NCBI GenBank assembly: GCA_044344495.1
Contig: JBIJCW010000013.1
Location: forward strand, 1-23,772
Origin: CAZDUS01 sp044344495
GTDB lineage: Bacteria; Verrucomicrobiota; Kiritimatiellia; CAIKKV01; CAITUY01
DNA length: 23,772 nt
Reading direction: 5' to 3'
Below, one piece after another: positions 23,368 through 23,772 of this stretch. Position 1 is the first letter of the stretch; each line of letters begins with the position of its first letter. The notes below the pieces were generated by a model, which saw only the letters and a program-made list of their open reading frames with translations, did no database searches and was not told the DNA's origin. Made by a program: the position numbers and the translations under genes.

Positions 23368-23772
23368 CTACTCCCGCAACCCCAGATCACCTTTAATCTC
23401 GAATCCCTTGGGCAACCGCGCCCGGAGCGCCTTGACTCCGTTGGCATACACCGGATCAATCTCGATCTTGTGAATCAGTCCACCCCTGGCATCCCGCGGC
23501 GCCTTCACCCCCGCCAACTCCATCCACCGCACCCATTTCTCCATCATGGCCGCCCGCGATGTCACCGGCGAATCCTCGCCCTCGGCATTCTTGACCGGAG
23601 CGAATTCATCCTCCCGCGCGAATTCCAGGATCAGCGCCGCCCGGGCATCGGGCAGCGCATCAAAAATGAACTTCTCGAACTTAAACGCATTGGGCTTGTC
23701 CGGCTTGCAAGTCTTCCCGGCATCGTCACAATACGACACTTTCTTGTGCGCCTGGTGCAGAGGCAACCCCGC
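23368..23772 (-). CDS. UDP-sugar (UDP-GlcNAc type) pyrophosphorylase, C-terminal part, cut by window edge
   Basis: The reading frame runs off the right end of the window, so only the last 134 codons are visible and the start is missing. LPLHQAHKKVSY, KPNAFKFEKFIFDALP and the EFAPVKN segment are close to the C-terminal part of eukaryote-type UDP-N-acetylglucosamine pyrophosphorylase (UAP1/AGX1, UDPGP family). This family couples UTP with a sugar 1-phosphate. The type is distinct from bacterial GlmU and occurs in several PVC bacteria. The exact sugar specificity is unknown. It would be the first visible gene of the minus-strand run that continues to the Lol genes, and could supply nucleotide sugars for envelope glycans. 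Confidence 0.82.
   Translation of the reverse strand, partial: AGLPLHQAHKKVSYCDDAGKTCKPDKPNAFKFEKFIFDALPDARAALILEFAREDEFAPVKNAEGEDSPVTSRAAMMEKWVRWMELAGVKAPRDARGGLIHKIEIDPVYANGVKALRARLPKGFEIKGDLGLRE

Overview
The window looks like a chromosomal segment of an uncultivated Gram-negative bacterium, probably from the PVC superphylum (Verrucomicrobiota/Kiritimatiellota-like). The clues are an LL-diaminopimelate aminotransferase (DapL), a eukaryote-type UDP-sugar pyrophosphorylase, a Lol lipoprotein-sorting module, an outer-membrane beta-barrel export protein and GC-rich, C-ending codon use. The phylum is an inference from gene content; no marker gene here settles it.

Bases 1-4680 are an accessory region with visibly lower GC than the rest. 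It holds a complete IS1182-type insertion sequence (227-1849, perfect 18-bp terminal inverted repeats). Facing it is a two-gene, translationally coupled minus-strand operon. The first gene is a MazG-like nucleotide pyrophosphohydrolase. The second is a 773-residue protein that joins a PD-(D/E)XK-like nuclease segment, a DUF2075/Schlafen-group-3-type SF1 helicase and a C-terminal S24/LexA-like peptidase domain with the Ser-Lys pair. This is the best candidate for a poorly described, probably anti-phage or stress-response, system. The intergenic stretch after it carries a REPIN-like pair of inverted REP hairpins with compensatory stem changes.

Bases 4965-6113 encode a phosphofructokinase. On the opposite strand, 13225 down to 6141 is a three-gene operon resembling the E. 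coli N4-phage-receptor locus. It comprises an NfrB-like, cyclic-di-GMP-responsive inner-membrane glycosyltransferase with two MshEN-like motifs, a giant TPR plus beta-barrel NfrA-like exporter, and a DUF4434 TIM-barrel-like secreted protein. Together they should make, trim and export an exopolysaccharide. A candidate sigma70 promoter precedes nfrB, and a second one drives a divergent tRNA(CAU).

Bases 13613-17530 hold a DUF4380/galactose-mutarotase-like protein, dapL (lysine and peptidoglycan synthesis) and a divergent 540-residue protein. That protein ends in a histidine-kinase dimerisation-like helix pair with Gln in place of the phospho-accepting His and no ATPase domain.

Bases 17554-23772 are a minus-strand run of envelope and housekeeping genes. 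In transcription order these are a UDP-sugar pyrophosphorylase (cut by the window edge), a LemA-like protein, a hotdog thioesterase, a LolA-like/TlpA thioredoxin fusion, lysS, a LolC/E permease and LolD. Every non-overlapping gene junction in this run contains a short array of seven-base repeats.
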